Origin: an uncultured Prevotellaceae bacterium
Lineage (GTDB): Bacteria > Bacteroidota > Bacteroidia > Bacteroidales > Bacteroidaceae
Length of the DNA stretch: 64,000 nucleotides
Direction of reading: 5' to 3'
Assembly: GCA_900315565.1 (NCBI GenBank)
Contig: OMZS01000006.1
Span: 1-64,000, forward strand
Within the stretch, counting starts at the first letter, position 1. Each line of letters starts with the position of its first letter. Made by a program: the position numbers and the translations under genes. Positions 32,883 to 42,630 of this stretch are shown here, piece after piece. The notes beneath the pieces were generated by a model. It worked only from the letters and a program-made list of their open reading frames with translations, was not told where the DNA came from and searched no databases.

Positions 32883-34349
32883 ATGAACAAGATTGGATTT
32901 GATAACGATAAGTATCTGAAGATACAATCGGAGCACATTCGCGAGCGCATCGCGCAGTTCGACGGCAAGCTCTATCTGGAACTGGGCGGAAAGCTTTTCG
33001 ACGACCACCACGCCTCGCGCGTATTGCCCGGTTTCAAGCCCGACTCTAAGCTGCGCATGCTGGCCCAGCTGCGCGACTCCATAGAAATTGTCATCGTGGT
33101 ATCGGCCGAGGACATCGAGAAAAACAAGGTGCGCGCCGACCTCGGCATCACCTACGACGAGGACGTGCTCCGACTGCGCGACGAGTTCATGAGCCGCAAC
33201 TTCATGGTGGGCAGCGTGGTCATCACCCACTACAACGGCCAGCATGCCGCCGACCAGTTTCACCACCGGCTCGAACGCATGGGCATCAAATCCTATTTCC
33301 ACTACCCCATCGACGGCTATCCGCACAACGTGGAGCTGATAGCCTCGGACAACGGATTTGGCAAAAACGACTACGTGGAAACTTCGCGCGAGCTGGTCAT
33401 CGTTACTGCACCCGGGCCCGGCAGCGGAAAAATGGCCACCTGTCTCTCGCAGCTCTACAACGAGAACAAGCGCGGCATTCGTGCCGGCTATGCCAAGTTT
33501 GAGACTTTCCCCGTGTGGAACCTGCCACTCAAACACCCCGTGAACATCGCCTACGAGGCTGCTACCGCCGACCTCAACGACGTGAACATGATTGACCCTT
33601 TCCATCTGGAAGCCTACGGCAAAACAGCCGTCAACTACAACCGCGACGTGGAGATATTTCCCGTTCTCAACGCTTTGTTTGAGGGCATCTATGGCGAAAA
33701 TCCCTACAAGTCGCCCACCGACATGGGTGTGAACATGGTGGGATTCTGCATCAGCGACGACGAGGTGTGCTGCGATGCATCGCGCAACGAAATAATCCGC
33801 CGTTTCTATGATGCCACCAACAAAATGGCCGACGGAGCCGACAACGAGAGCGAAATAAGAAAAATACGCATGCTCTTCAACCAGGCAAAAATCACCACCG
33901 CCTACCGCCGCGTCACCACCGCCGCCTACGAGAGGAAAATAGAGAGCGGACATACTGCCGCTGCCATCGAACTGGCCGACGGAACCATCATCACCTCAAA
34001 GTCGAGTCCCCTGCTGGGATGCAGCGCGGCATTGCTGCTCAACGCCACCAAACATCTGGCCGGCGTCGACCACGAGGTGAAACTCATTCCGCAAAGCATG
34101 ATTGAGCCCATACAGAAAACCAAGATTGAGTATCTTGGCGGACGCAACCCACGACTGCACACCGACGAGGTGCTGGTGGCTCTCTCGGTGCTCTCGCAGC
34201 ACGATGAAAACTGCCGTCGCGCCCTGGAGCAGCTTCCGCAGCTCCGCCATTGTCAGGTACACAGCACCGTGATGCTCAGCGAGGTGGACCACAAGATTTT
34301 CAAGAAACTCGGGTGCGGACTTACTTGCGACCCTGTGAGAAAGAAGTAA
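32883..34349 (+). CDS. DUF1846 family protein
   Basis: The 488-residue product begins with the family-typical FDNDKYLKIQSEHIRERIAQFDGKLYLELGGKLFDDHHASRVLPGF and contains VIVTAPGPGSGKMATCLSQLY, a P-loop-like segment. The structure of the family is known but its function is not. It is soluble and near the usual ~495 residues. It starts 68 nt after yidC, with the S9 peptidase downstream on the same strand. Confidence 0.93.
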   Translation: MNKIGFDNDKYLKIQSEHIRERIAQFDGKLYLELGGKLFDDHHASRVLPGFKPDSKLRMLAQLRDSIEIVIVVSAEDIEKNKVRADLGITYDEDVLRLRDEFMSRNFMVGSVVITHYNGQHAADQFHHRLERMGIKSYFHYPIDGYPHNVELIASDNGFGKNDYVETSRELVIVTAPGPGSGKMATCLSQLYNENKRGIRAGYAKFETFPVWNLPLKHPVNIAYEAATADLNDVNMIDPFHLEAYGKTAVNYNRDVEIFPVLNALFEGIYGENPYKSPTDMGVNMVGFCISDDEVCCDASRNEIIRRFYDATNKMADGADNESEIRKIRMLFNQAKITTAYRRVTTAAYERKIESGHTAAAIELADGTIITSKSSPLLGCSAALLLNATKHLAGVDHEVKLIPQSMIEPIQKTKIEYLGGRNPRLHTDEVLVALSVLSQHDENCRRALEQLPQLRHCQVHSTVMLSEVDHKIFKKLGCGLTCDPVRKK

Positions 34350-34430
34350 GTGGAGCGGAAAAAGGAAACAGGGTAAAAGCAGTATAGAGATAAAGGAAGC
34401 AAAGGAAGGAAAAAAGTAATCAGTCTAAAT

Positions 34431-36623
34431 ATGAAAAATATCGTAACACTTTTTGCCGCGGCCATGCTCATGCTCGGAAGCGGCAACATTCATGCACAAG
34501 AACCGATGAAAATTGGTAAGCAAAACATCAAGCTCAGCTCAAACCTGATGACTCCCGAGGCACTCTGGGCCATGGGACGCATTGGCGGATACGAGGCTTC
34601 GCCCGACGGAAAGCGAATTGTTTATAACGTGGGATACTACAGCGTGAAAGCCAACAAAAGCCACCACGTGCTCTACATGATAAACGCCGACGGAACCAAC
34701 CAGAAGCTGCTCACCACCGGCGACAAGAACGAAACCGACGCCGCGTGGATTGACAACAACACCGTGGCGTTCATCACCGGTGGCGAGATTTGGACGATGA
34801 ACGCCGACGGAACCAACCGCCAGCAGGTGAGCAGCACCGATGGCGCGGTGGAAGGCTTCAAGTTTGCGCCCGATCGCAAGAAAGTCATCATCCTGAAGTC
34901 GCTGCCCTTCCACGAAGTCATCAAGGAGAACCCCAAAGACCTGCCAAAAGCCACGGGACGCCTGGTGACCGACCTGATGTATCGCCACTGGGACCACTAC
35001 GTGGAGAGCATTCAGCACCCCTTTGTGGCCGATGTGCTGACCACCGACGGCAAGATGCAGGTGAAAGCCGAGGGAATGGTTGACATTCTGCAAGGCGAGC
35101 CCTACGAATGCCCCATGGAGCCCTTTGGCGGCATGGAGCAGCTCGACTGGAGCACCGACTCGAAAACCATTGCCTACACCTGCCGCAAAAAGACGGGCGT
35201 AGAATACTCCATTTCTACCGACTCTGACATTTATTTATATATTATAGGTACGCGCGAAACGAAAAACCTTTGCAAGCCTGCCGGCTATGTGGCTCCAAAG
35301 GTTGACCCCACCAAGACGCTGAAAACGCAAGCCGTGAACAACGAGGAGAATCTGCAGTACAATCCTGGCTACGACCAGAATCCCAAGTTCTCGCCCGACG
35401 GCAAATACGTGGCTTGGCTCTCCATGGCCCGCGACGGATACGAGAGTGACCGCCAGCGCCTGTGCATCTACGAGCTTGCAACGGGTCAGAAACGATATAT
35501 GACAGAGAGTTTCGACTCGAATGTGGACGATTTCTGCTGGAGCGACTCCAAAGACGCGCTCATCTATTTCATCGGCGTATGGCACGCCACAGAGAATCTT
35601 TATTCCATCAACTGGAAAGGCGAAGTGAAGCAGCTCACCAACGACTGGGCCGACTTCGGCTCGTTGCAGATGCTCAACAACGGCAAGCAGATACTGGCCG
35701 AGCGTCATAGCTACCGCGAGAGTGCTGACCTCTACGTTGTTACTCCCAACTCAAAGAAACTCAAAAACACTGTTGTTCAGCAGATTACCACCGAGAACAA
35801 ACACATTCTCGACCAGCTGGCCAAACCCACCGTGCAGCAGCGATGGGTTGACACCACCGACGGCCAGAAAATGCTCTATTGGGTGATTCTGCCTCCGAAT
35901 TTCGACGAGAGCAAGAAGTACCCCACCCTGCTCTTCTGCGAAGGCGGTCCGCAAAGCCCCGTCAGCCAGTTCTGGAGCTACCGCTGGAACTTCTTCATCA
36001 TGGCCTCGCAGGGCTATGTGATTGTTGCGCCCAACCGCCACGGACTGCCCGGCTTTGGCTCTGAGTGGTGCGAGGAGATTTCGGGCGACTGGACCGGCCA
36101 ATGCATGAGCGACTATCTGGTGGCCATCGACGATGCCGCCCAAAACCTGCCCTTCGTGGACAAAGACCGACTGGGAGCCGTGGGTGCCTCGTTCGGAGGT
36201 TTCTCGGTTTATTATCTGGCTGGCCACCACGACAAACGCTTCAAGTGCTTCATTGCCCACGACGGCGCGTTCAACCTTGAGGCCATGTACACTGAGACCG
36301 AGGAAAACTGGTTCTCAAACTGGGAGTACGACGATGCCTACTGGAACAAAGACCGCACGGCCAATGCCGACAAGACCTACAAGAACTCGCCCCACCAGTT
36401 TGTTGACAAGTGGGACACCCCGATTCTCTGCATCCACGGCGAGAAAGACTACCGCATCAACGCCACCCAGGGCATGAGTGCCTTCAACGCCGCCCGCATG
36501 CGTGGCATTGAGGCCCAGCTGCTCATCTTCCCCGACGAGAACCACTGGGTGCTGAAACCCCAGAACGGCATTCTCTGGCAGCGTACCTACTTCAACTGGC
36601 TTGACCGCTGGCTGAAAAAATGA
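34431..36623 (+). CDS. Secreted S9 family (prolyl oligopeptidase/DPP-like) peptidase
   Basis: The 730-residue product has a signal peptide (MKNIVTLFAAAMLMLGSGNIHA), a seven-bladed WD40-like propeller (~35-440) and a C-terminal alpha/beta hydrolase. The catalytic Ser587 lies in GASFGGFS, Asp673 in HGEKDYRI and His705 in DENHWV. The family removes dipeptides from peptide N-termini or cuts short peptides; this layout is like DPP5/acylaminoacyl peptidases. It is periplasmic. The gene precedes an MFS carrier, which suggests joint use of peptides. Confidence 0.9.
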   Translation: MKNIVTLFAAAMLMLGSGNIHAQEPMKIGKQNIKLSSNLMTPEALWAMGRIGGYEASPDGKRIVYNVGYYSVKANKSHHVLYMINADGTNQKLLTTGDKNETDAAWIDNNTVAFITGGEIWTMNADGTNRQQVSSTDGAVEGFKFAPDRKKVIILKSLPFHEVIKENPKDLPKATGRLVTDLMYRHWDHYVESIQHPFVADVLTTDGKMQVKAEGMVDILQGEPYECPMEPFGGMEQLDWSTDSKTIAYTCRKKTGVEYSISTDSDIYLYIIGTRETKNLCKPAGYVAPKVDPTKTLKTQAVNNEENLQYNPGYDQNPKFSPDGKYVAWLSMARDGYESDRQRLCIYELATGQKRYMTESFDSNVDDFCWSDSKDALIYFIGVWHATENLYSINWKGEVKQLTNDWADFGSLQMLNNGKQILAERHSYRESADLYVVTPNSKKLKNTVVQQITTENKHILDQLAKPTVQQRWVDTTDGQKMLYWVILPPNFDESKKYPTLLFCEGGPQSPVSQFWSYRWNFFIMASQGYVIVAPNRHGLPGFGSEWCEEISGDWTGQCMSDYLVAIDDAAQNLPFVDKDRLGAVGASFGGFSVYYLAGHHDKRFKCFIAHDGAFNLEAMYTETEENWFSNWEYDDAYWNKDRTANADKTYKNSPHQFVDKWDTPILCIHGEKDYRINATQGMSAFNAARMRGIEAQLLIFPDENHWVLKPQNGILWQRTYFNWLDRWLKK

Positions 36624-36736
36624 AACATGATAAATGACAAATGAAAGATTAAAAGGGGAGAATGAAATATTCATATTTTTCATCTCCTCATCTTAATCTT
36701 TCATCTTTAATATTTAATATTTAATTTACCGATATA

Positions 36737-38392
36737 ATGACACAAGCAATTCAAAAAACGCTGCGCGACTCCGCAGCCATGCGCTGGACAGCCCTGCTGT
36801 TGCTGGCGCTTGCCATGTTCTGTTCATACATTTTTATGGACATCCTCTCACCCATCAAGGACCTTATGCTCTCTGAGCGCGGCTGGGATTCCACCGCCTT
36901 CGGCACGATGCAAGGCTCCGAGGTGTTTCTCAATGTGTTCGTGTTCTTCCTCATCTTTGCCGGCATCATTCTCGACAAGATGGGCGTTCGCTTCACCGCC
37001 GTTCTTTCGGGAGCCGTCATGCTGGTGGGCGCACTCATCAAGTGGTACGCCGTGAGCGATGCGTTCATCGGCAGCGGCCTGGAGACATGGTTCACCAACA
37101 ATCTGAACTACATTCCCGGCTTCGACGAGCTGGGCGTTAGTCCTTTCTACGAGGGCATGCCTGCCTCGGCCAAGTTTGCCGCCTGCGGATTCATGATTTT
37201 CGGCTGCGGATGCGAGATGGCCGGTATTACCGTCTCGCGCGGTATCGTGAAGTGGTTCAAAGGCCGCGAGATGGCACTGGCCATGGGCTCTGAGATGGCC
37301 CTCGCCCGTCTGGGTGTGGCCACCTGCATGATTTTCTCGCCCTTCTTTGCCCGTCTGGGCGGTCAGGTGAGCGTCAGCCGCTCGGTGGCTTTCGGTGTGG
37401 TGCTGATGTGCATCGCCCTGATTATGACCATTGTGTATTTCTTCATGGACAAGAAGCTCGACTCACAGACAGGTGAGGCCGAGGAGAAGGACGACCCGTT
37501 CAAGGTGAGCGACATCGGCAAGATTCTCTCCGACAGCGGTTTCTGGCTGGTGGCTTTGCTTTGTGTGCTTTATTATTCGGCCATTTTCCCCTTCCAGAAG
37601 TACGCCGTCAACATGCTTCAATGCAACCTGACGCTCACGCCTCCCGATGCCAACTCGTTCTGGGCTGGCTCAAGCGTCACCATCGTGCAGTATATCATCA
37701 TGCTGGTGGTAGCCGCCGCCGGTTTTGCCAGCAATTTCCAGAAGAACAAAAGCATGAAGTACGGACTGCTCTGCATTTCTATTCTCTCGCTCATCACCTA
37801 TTGCTACATGGGCTACATGCGTCAGTCGGCAGAAAGTATTTTCGCCGTGTTCCCCCTGTTGGCCGTGCTCATCACACCTATTCTGGGCAGCTATGTTGAC
37901 CACAAGGGAAAGGCAGCGTCGATGCTGGTGCTGGGCTCGTTGTTGCTCATTGCCTGCCACCTGACGTTTGCCTTCGTGCTGCCCGCCTTCCGCGGCAACA
38001 CCGTGGGCGGAGTCATCGTTGCCTACATCACCATCCTGGTGCTCGGCTCCAGCTTCTCACTCGTGCCTGCCTCGTTGTGGCCCAGCGTGCCCAAGCTCGT
38101 AGATTCGAAGGTGATTGGCTCGGCTTACGCACTTATTTTCTGGATTCAGAACATTGGCCTTTGGCTGTTCCCACTGGTCATCGGAAAGGTACTCGACAAG
38201 ACCAACCCCGACATTGTAAACGGTCTGAAAGCCGGAACCATTAGTGCCGAGGAGGCAGCCACGCAGTACGACTACACAGCCCCGCTGGTGATGCTCGCCT
38301 GCCTGGGTGTAGCTGCTCTGGTGCTTGGCCTCATCCTCAAGGTGGTTGACCGCAAGCGCGGCTTAGGACTTGAGGAACCCAACATCAAGTAA
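36737..38392 (+). CDS. MFS transporter
   Basis: The 551-residue product has 12 predicted membrane helices and an MFS-type loop (GIILDKMGVRF) between helices 2 and 3. GCGCEMAGITVSRGIVKWFKGREMALAMGSEMALARLG is the most conserved segment. It resembles prokaryotic relatives of the MFSD1 group, which carry dipeptides; that assignment is from memory of the pattern and is not certain. The S9 peptidase gene directly upstream fits a peptide-uptake role. A strong terminator follows. Confidence 0.8.
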   Translation: MTQAIQKTLRDSAAMRWTALLLLALAMFCSYIFMDILSPIKDLMLSERGWDSTAFGTMQGSEVFLNVFVFFLIFAGIILDKMGVRFTAVLSGAVMLVGALIKWYAVSDAFIGSGLETWFTNNLNYIPGFDELGVSPFYEGMPASAKFAACGFMIFGCGCEMAGITVSRGIVKWFKGREMALAMGSEMALARLGVATCMIFSPFFARLGGQVSVSRSVAFGVVLMCIALIMTIVYFFMDKKLDSQTGEAEEKDDPFKVSDIGKILSDSGFWLVALLCVLYYSAIFPFQKYAVNMLQCNLTLTPPDANSFWAGSSVTIVQYIIMLVVAAAGFASNFQKNKSMKYGLLCISILSLITYCYMGYMRQSAESIFAVFPLLAVLITPILGSYVDHKGKAASMLVLGSLLLIACHLTFAFVLPAFRGNTVGGVIVAYITILVLGSSFSLVPASLWPSVPKLVDSKVIGSAYALIFWIQNIGLWLFPLVIGKVLDKTNPDIVNGLKAGTISAEEAATQYDYTAPLVMLACLGVAALVLGLILKVVDRKRGLGLEEPNIK

Positions 38393-38436
38393 CAATTCTC
38401 CTTTCGTAAACGTAAACACCCGATAAAAGAACAAAA

Positions 38437-38472
38437 CGCGCCCGTGGCAAATTTCTGCTGCGGGCGTTTTTT
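38437..38472 (+). terminator. Terminator after the MFS gene
   Basis: CGCCCG (38439-38444) pairs with CGGGCG (38461-38466), with inner partial pairing, and is followed by TTTTTT. It ends the yidC-to-MFS run. Confidence 0.75.
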
Positions 38473-38590
38473 ATTTCCGTATCGTCGTGAGATATTTCAA
38501 CAACGTCGTGAGTTATTTCAACAACGTCGTGAGATATTTTTGTATCGTCGTGTTTTATTTCCGTATCGTCGTGAGTTATTTTTGTAAAAC
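38469..38590. repeat. TCGTCGTGAGATATTT repeat cluster
   Basis: Six copies of (A/T)CGTCGTGAG(A/T)TATTT-like units, spaced ~24 nt, lie behind the MFS terminator. Related words are at 30660-30760 and 49838-49960. Confidence 0.8.
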
Positions 38591-38692
38591 CGCGCTTTAT
38601 TGCCTCAAAGCTATGCTTTATTGCCGCAAACCTGCATTTTATTCGCATAAAGCATGAAAAGATTTTTGCGAAGAAAGGTTTTGCACCCCACA

Positions 38693-38724
38693 TTTGGCTA
38701 TTTCAGAAATTCTTCCTATCTTTG
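38693..38724 (+). promoter_or_regulatory. Promoter of purU
   Basis: TTTG (38693-38696) and TATCTTTG (38717-38724) are exactly 20 nt apart, 45 nt before the purU start. Confidence 0.85.
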
Positions 38725-38768
38725 CAGGTTGAAATAGTGTGTTTATATTTGAGAAGAAGAAAGGAATA

Positions 38769-39632
38769 ATGAAACCAACAGCCATCATGCTTCTGCACTG
38801 CCCCGACCAACAGGGCATCATTTCGGAAGTGACAAAATTCATCACCGACAACCAGGGCAACATCGTTTATCTCGACCAGTATGTTGACCGTCAGGACGGC
38901 ATGTTCTTCATGCGCATTGAGTGGGAACTGGAGACTTTTCTCATTCCGCGCGAAAAAATCAGAGAATATGTAGAAACGCTTTACGCCCAGCGTTACAACA
39001 TGACATTCAACCTCTACTTTAACGACGAGCGCCCGCGCATGGCTATTTTCGTGAGCAAGATGAGCCATTGTCTTTACGACTTGCTGGCCCGCTGGAAAGC
39101 AGGTGAGTTTGATGTTGACATTCCCTGCATCGTGAGCAACCACGAGGACCTGCGCTATGTAGCCCTGATGTTTGGCATTCCCTACTATGTGTGGAGCATC
39201 AACAAGGACCACTCGAACAAGGCCGAGGTTGAACAGGCCGAAATGGAGCTGCTCAAGGAGAAACAGGTGACGTTTATTGTGCTGGCGCGCTACATGCAAA
39301 TCATCAGCGACGAGATGATTGCAAGCTACCCCCACCATATCATCAACATCCACCACTCGTTCCTGCCCGCCTTCGTGGGTGCCAAGCCCTATCATCAGGC
39401 ATGGGAGCGCGGCGTGAAGATTATCGGAGCCACGAGCCACTATGTGACGTCGGAACTCGACGCTGGCCCCATCATCGAGCAGGACGTGGTGCGCATCACT
39501 CATAAGGACACCCCCGAGAGCCTCGTGCTCAAAGGCAAGGACTTGGAAAAAATAGTGCTCTCACACGCCGTGTCGAAGCACATCCAGCGCAAGATTCTCA
39601 CCTACAAGAATAAGACGATTATTTTTAGTTAG
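38769..39632 (+). CDS. purU: Formyltetrahydrofolate deformylase
   Basis: The start is the ATG at 38769 with an AAGGAA-type site in front. The product has 287 residues. Residues 1-~85 form an ACT domain (LLHCPDQQGIISEVTKFITDNQGNI). A formyltransferase-fold catalytic domain follows, with the Asn/His pair in HHIINIHHSFLPAF and the Asp in SELDAGPIIEQD. It releases formate from 10-formyl-THF to balance one-carbon units and supply formate for purine synthesis. It has its own promoter. The his cluster begins 91 nt downstream without an evident promoter. Confidence 0.95.
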   Translation: MKPTAIMLLHCPDQQGIISEVTKFITDNQGNIVYLDQYVDRQDGMFFMRIEWELETFLIPREKIREYVETLYAQRYNMTFNLYFNDERPRMAIFVSKMSHCLYDLLARWKAGEFDVDIPCIVSNHEDLRYVALMFGIPYYVWSINKDHSNKAEVEQAEMELLKEKQVTFIVLARYMQIISDEMIASYPHHIINIHHSFLPAFVGAKPYHQAWERGVKIIGATSHYVTSELDAGPIIEQDVVRITHKDTPESLVLKGKDLEKIVLSHAVSKHIQRKILTYKNKTIIFS

Positions 39633-39723
39633 GAGTTTTGTGAGTTAGGAGTTAGGAGTTAAGAGTTAAGAGTTTGGAATTAAGGCGAAGCCATTCTTCA
39701 TTCTTCATTTAAAAAAATGACTC

Positions 39724-40317
39724 ATGGAAGTAGCGATTGTAAAATATAATGCCGGCAACATCTATTCGGTGGTAAACGCCCTTCGACGAATGGGTATTGA
39801 GCCACGGCTCACCGACGTGCCCGAGGAACTGATGCGCGCCGACCGCGTGTTGTTTCCCGGGCAAGGCGAGGCACGAGGAGCCATGGATTATCTCATTGCC
39901 CGAGGACTCGACCGTGTGATTCGCAACCTGCGGCAGCCCGTGCTTGGAATCTGCGTGGGCCAGCAGTTGCTTTGCCGCCATAGCGAGGAGGGCGATACCG
40001 ACTGCATCGGCATATTCGACGCCGAAGTGAAACGCTTTCAGCCCACACGCCACGAAGAGAAAGTACCCGCCATGGGATGGAACGCGCTACGCGACCTCAA
40101 GTCGCCCCTGTTCAAAGGCCTGGACCAAGACGCTCCTTACGTTTACTTCGTACACAGCTACTACGTGCCGCTTTGCGCCGACACCATCGCCACCGCCGAC
40201 TACATTCAGCCCTACTCTGCCTCACTACACAAGGACAATTTCTATGCCTGCCAGTTTCATCCCGAAAAATCGGGCAGCGTGGGCGCACAAATCCTCAAGA
40301 ACTTCATAGAACTATGA
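39724..40317 (+). CDS. hisH: Imidazole glycerol phosphate synthase, glutamine amidotransferase subunit
   Basis: The 197-residue class I amidotransferase begins VAIVKYNAGNIYSVVNALRRMG. It has the nucleophile Cys in VLGICVGQQLL, where GMC is more usual before G, and the His/Glu pair in CQFHPEKSG. It supplies ammonia to HisF for ring closure to imidazole glycerol phosphate. Its stop overlaps the hisA start (ATGA). The upstream spacer (39640-39680) carries GAGTTAGGAGTTAAG repeats. Confidence 0.95.
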   Translation: MEVAIVKYNAGNIYSVVNALRRMGIEPRLTDVPEELMRADRVLFPGQGEARGAMDYLIARGLDRVIRNLRQPVLGICVGQQLLCRHSEEGDTDCIGIFDAEVKRFQPTRHEEKVPAMGWNALRDLKSPLFKGLDQDAPYVYFVHSYYVPLCADTIATADYIQPYSASLHKDNFYACQFHPEKSGSVGAQILKNFIEL

Positions 40318-41033
40318 TAGAACTCATTCCCGCCATCGACCTCATCGAAGGCAAATGCGTGCGCCTGACCAAAGGCGACTACGACCAGAAGACCATCTAC
40401 AACGACAATCCCGTGGAGGTGGCTATTCAGTTCGAGCAGTTGGGATTCCAGCGCCTGCACGTGGTAGATCTCGATGGGGCAAAGTCGCGCCACATCGTGA
40501 ACGAACATGTGCTCAGAGCCATCACCAGCAAGACCAACCTCACGGTGGATTTCGGCGGAGGCATCAAAACACAGGACGACATCGAAAAGGCCTTCGACGC
40601 AGGCGCTGCCATGGTGACGGTGGGCAGCATTGCCGTCACCCAACCCGAATTGTTCATTGCTTGGCTGGAACGCTACGGAGCAGAACACATGATTCTGGGG
40701 GCCGACGTACGCAACGGCTTGGTGAGCATCAACGGATGGAAAGAAGACTCCACGCAGGAGTTGCTTCCATTCCTACGATTCTACGTGGAGCACGGGGTAA
40801 GAAACGTGCTCTGCACAGAAATATCGAAAGACGGCACACTCGCAGGCCCTGCCACTGCTCTCTATCAGCAAGTAATGGCAGCCTATCCGCAGTTGCACCT
40901 CATTGCCAGCGGTGGTGTGTCATCCACCGAAGACATCTTCGCCCTCGAGCAAGCCGGCATTCCTGCCGTTGTCTTTGGCAAAGCCTTCTATGAAGGCCGC
41001 ATCGACACCCGCCAGCTACTCAACACCCAATAG
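40314..41033 (+). CDS. hisA: Phosphoribosylformimino-5-aminoimidazole carboxamide ribotide isomerase
   Basis: The start is the ATG at 40314, overlapping the hisH stop by 4 nt. The product has 239 residues, the usual length. The (beta/alpha)8 barrel shows the catalytic Asp in [18 protein letters not shown], the phosphate site VDFGGGIK, the second Asp in LGADVRNG and [11 protein letters not shown]. It catalyses the Amadori isomerisation of ProFAR to PRFAR in histidine synthesis. Confidence 0.96.
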   Translation: MIELIPAIDLIEGKCVRLTKGDYDQKTIYNDNPVEVAIQFEQLGFQRLHVVDLDGAKSRHIVNEHVLRAITSKTNLTVDFGGGIKTQDDIEKAFDAGAAMVTVGSIAVTQPELFIAWLERYGAEHMILGADVRNGLVSINGWKEDSTQELLPFLRFYVEHGVRNVLCTEISKDGTLAGPATALYQQVMAAYPQLHLIASGGVSSTEDIFALEQAGIPAVVFGKAFYEGRIDTRQLLNTQ

Positions 41034-41131
41034 CCAACAGTAAGCAGCCAATAGTTTCCCCCCCTCATATAAGGCTCAGCGTAAGCTGTGGCACCGCCAC
41101 AGCCCCCCCCAATCAAAAAAAGCAAGAAAAC

Positions 41132-41899
41132 ATGAACCAAGGATTAGCCAAACGCATCGTCCCCTGCCTCGACGTGAAAGACGGGCAAACCGTAAAAGGC
41201 ACCAACTTCGTCAACCTGCGCCATGCAGGCGACCCCGTGGAGCTGGGCAAAGCCTATAGCGATGCCGGTGCCGACGAACTGGTGTTTCTCGACATCACCG
41301 CCAGTTTTGAAGGCCGCAAGACCTTCACAGAAATGGTTACTCGCGTGGCTGCCGAAATCAACATTCCCTTCACCGTGGGCGGCGGCATCAACGAGCTTTC
41401 TGACGTGGAGCGCCTGCTCCATGCCGGGGCAGACAAGGTGAGCATCAATTCAGCAGCCATCCGTAATCCTCAGCTCATCAGCGAAATAGCCAATCGCTTT
41501 GGCTCGCAAGTGTGTGTCTGTGCCATCGATGCACGCCACGACCCCGACGGATGGCATTGCTATGTGAAAGGTGGACGAGAACGTGTGGAGCTGGGCTTGT
41601 TCGACTGGGCACACGAGGCTCAAGAACGAGGCGCTGGCGAAATTCTCTTCACCAGTATGGACCACGACGGCGTGAAAAACGGCTATGCCAACGAAGCCCT
41701 CGCCCGACTCTCTGAAAATCTATCCATACCCATCATTGCCAGCGGAGGAGCGGGCGCTAAAGAGCATTTCCGCGATGCCTTTGTCCTGGGAAAAGCCGAC
41801 GCTGCCCTGGCTGCCAGTGTGTTTCACTTTGGCGAAATTTCTATTCCCTCACTGAAGACCTATCTGCACAAAGAGGGTATCAACGTGAGATTAGCATAA
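41132..41899 (+). CDS. hisF: Imidazole glycerol phosphate synthase cyclase subunit
   Basis: The 255-residue barrel protein has [20 protein letters not shown] with the catalytic Asp, [30 protein letters not shown], and [13 protein letters not shown] with the second phosphate site. It forms the HisHF complex that makes IGP and AICAR. The 98-nt spacer to hisA contains a C-rich stretch and a small GCTGTGGC/GCCACAGC hairpin (about 41079-41096), an odd spot inside an operon. Confidence 0.97.
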   Translation: MNQGLAKRIVPCLDVKDGQTVKGTNFVNLRHAGDPVELGKAYSDAGADELVFLDITASFEGRKTFTEMVTRVAAEINIPFTVGGGINELSDVERLLHAGADKVSINSAAIRNPQLISEIANRFGSQVCVCAIDARHDPDGWHCYVKGGRERVELGLFDWAHEAQERGAGEILFTSMDHDGVKNGYANEALARLSENLSIPIIASGGAGAKEHFRDAFVLGKADAALAASVFHFGEISIPSLKTYLHKEGINVRLA

Positions 41900-41921
41900 C
41901 ATCAACTCCAATAAACAGAAC

Positions 41922-42569
41922 ATGACCATCGACTTCAATAAAACCAACGGACTGGTTCCTGCCATCATCCAGGATGCCGACACTAAGAACGTACTGATGC
42001 TGGGCTACATGAACCAGGAAGCCTACGAAAAAACTGTCGCTACGGGGCGTGTCACCTTCTGGAGCCGTTCGCGCAACTGCCTTTGGACTAAAGGCGAGAC
42101 TTCGGGCAACTACCTGAATCTGGTTGACATTAAAAACGACTGTGACAACGACACGCTACTCGTGCGCGTTCACCCCGACGGTCCCACCTGCCACACCGGA
42201 ACAGACACTTGCTGGGGCGAGGAAAACACGCAGAACCCGCTGCTGTTTCTCAGTTTTCTGCAGGACTTCATCGAGAAGCGCCATGAGGAAATGCCCGAAG
42301 GCTCATATACCACCAAACTGTTTAAGGACGGACTCAACAGAATGGCGCAAAAGTTTGGAGAAGAGTCACTTGAGGCTGTCATTGAAGCCACCAATGGCAC
42401 CGACGAAAAATTTGTCTATGAGGTTTCCGACATGTTCTACCACCTCATTGTACTGCTCACCAGCAAAGGACTGCGTATAGAAGACGTGGCACGCGAACTA
42501 CAAATGCGTCACGACCCCAACTGGGACAAACAACGCCGCCAAGCTAAGAGCGAAGGGAAAATGGAATAA
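41922..42569 (+). CDS. hisIE: Bifunctional phosphoribosyl-AMP cyclohydrolase/phosphoribosyl-ATP diphosphatase
   Basis: The 215-residue product has an N-terminal HisI domain (FWSRSRNCLWTKGETSGN, DCDNDTLLVRVHPDGPTCHTGTDTC with the zinc ligands). A C-terminal HisE domain follows (KLFKDGLNRMAQKFGEESLEAVIEA). It performs steps 2 and 3 of histidine synthesis. Other his genes (hisG, D, C, B) are not in the window, so the pathway is split. Confidence 0.96.
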   Translation: MTIDFNKTNGLVPAIIQDADTKNVLMLGYMNQEAYEKTVATGRVTFWSRSRNCLWTKGETSGNYLNLVDIKNDCDNDTLLVRVHPDGPTCHTGTDTCWGEENTQNPLLFLSFLQDFIEKRHEEMPEGSYTTKLFKDGLNRMAQKFGEESLEAVIEATNGTDEKFVYEVSDMFYHLIVLLTSKGLRIEDVARELQMRHDPNWDKQRRQAKSEGKME

Positions 42570-42630
42570 GCACCCTAGGACTAACGCGAAGAAACAGGTT
42601 TCAACAACAAAAAAAATACACGACAAAAAG

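Noticed and set aside
32604..33953. 449-codon minus-strand frame opposite yidC and DUF1846
   Set aside because: It is antisense to two well-supported genes, with His/Val-rich composition typical of a shadow frame.
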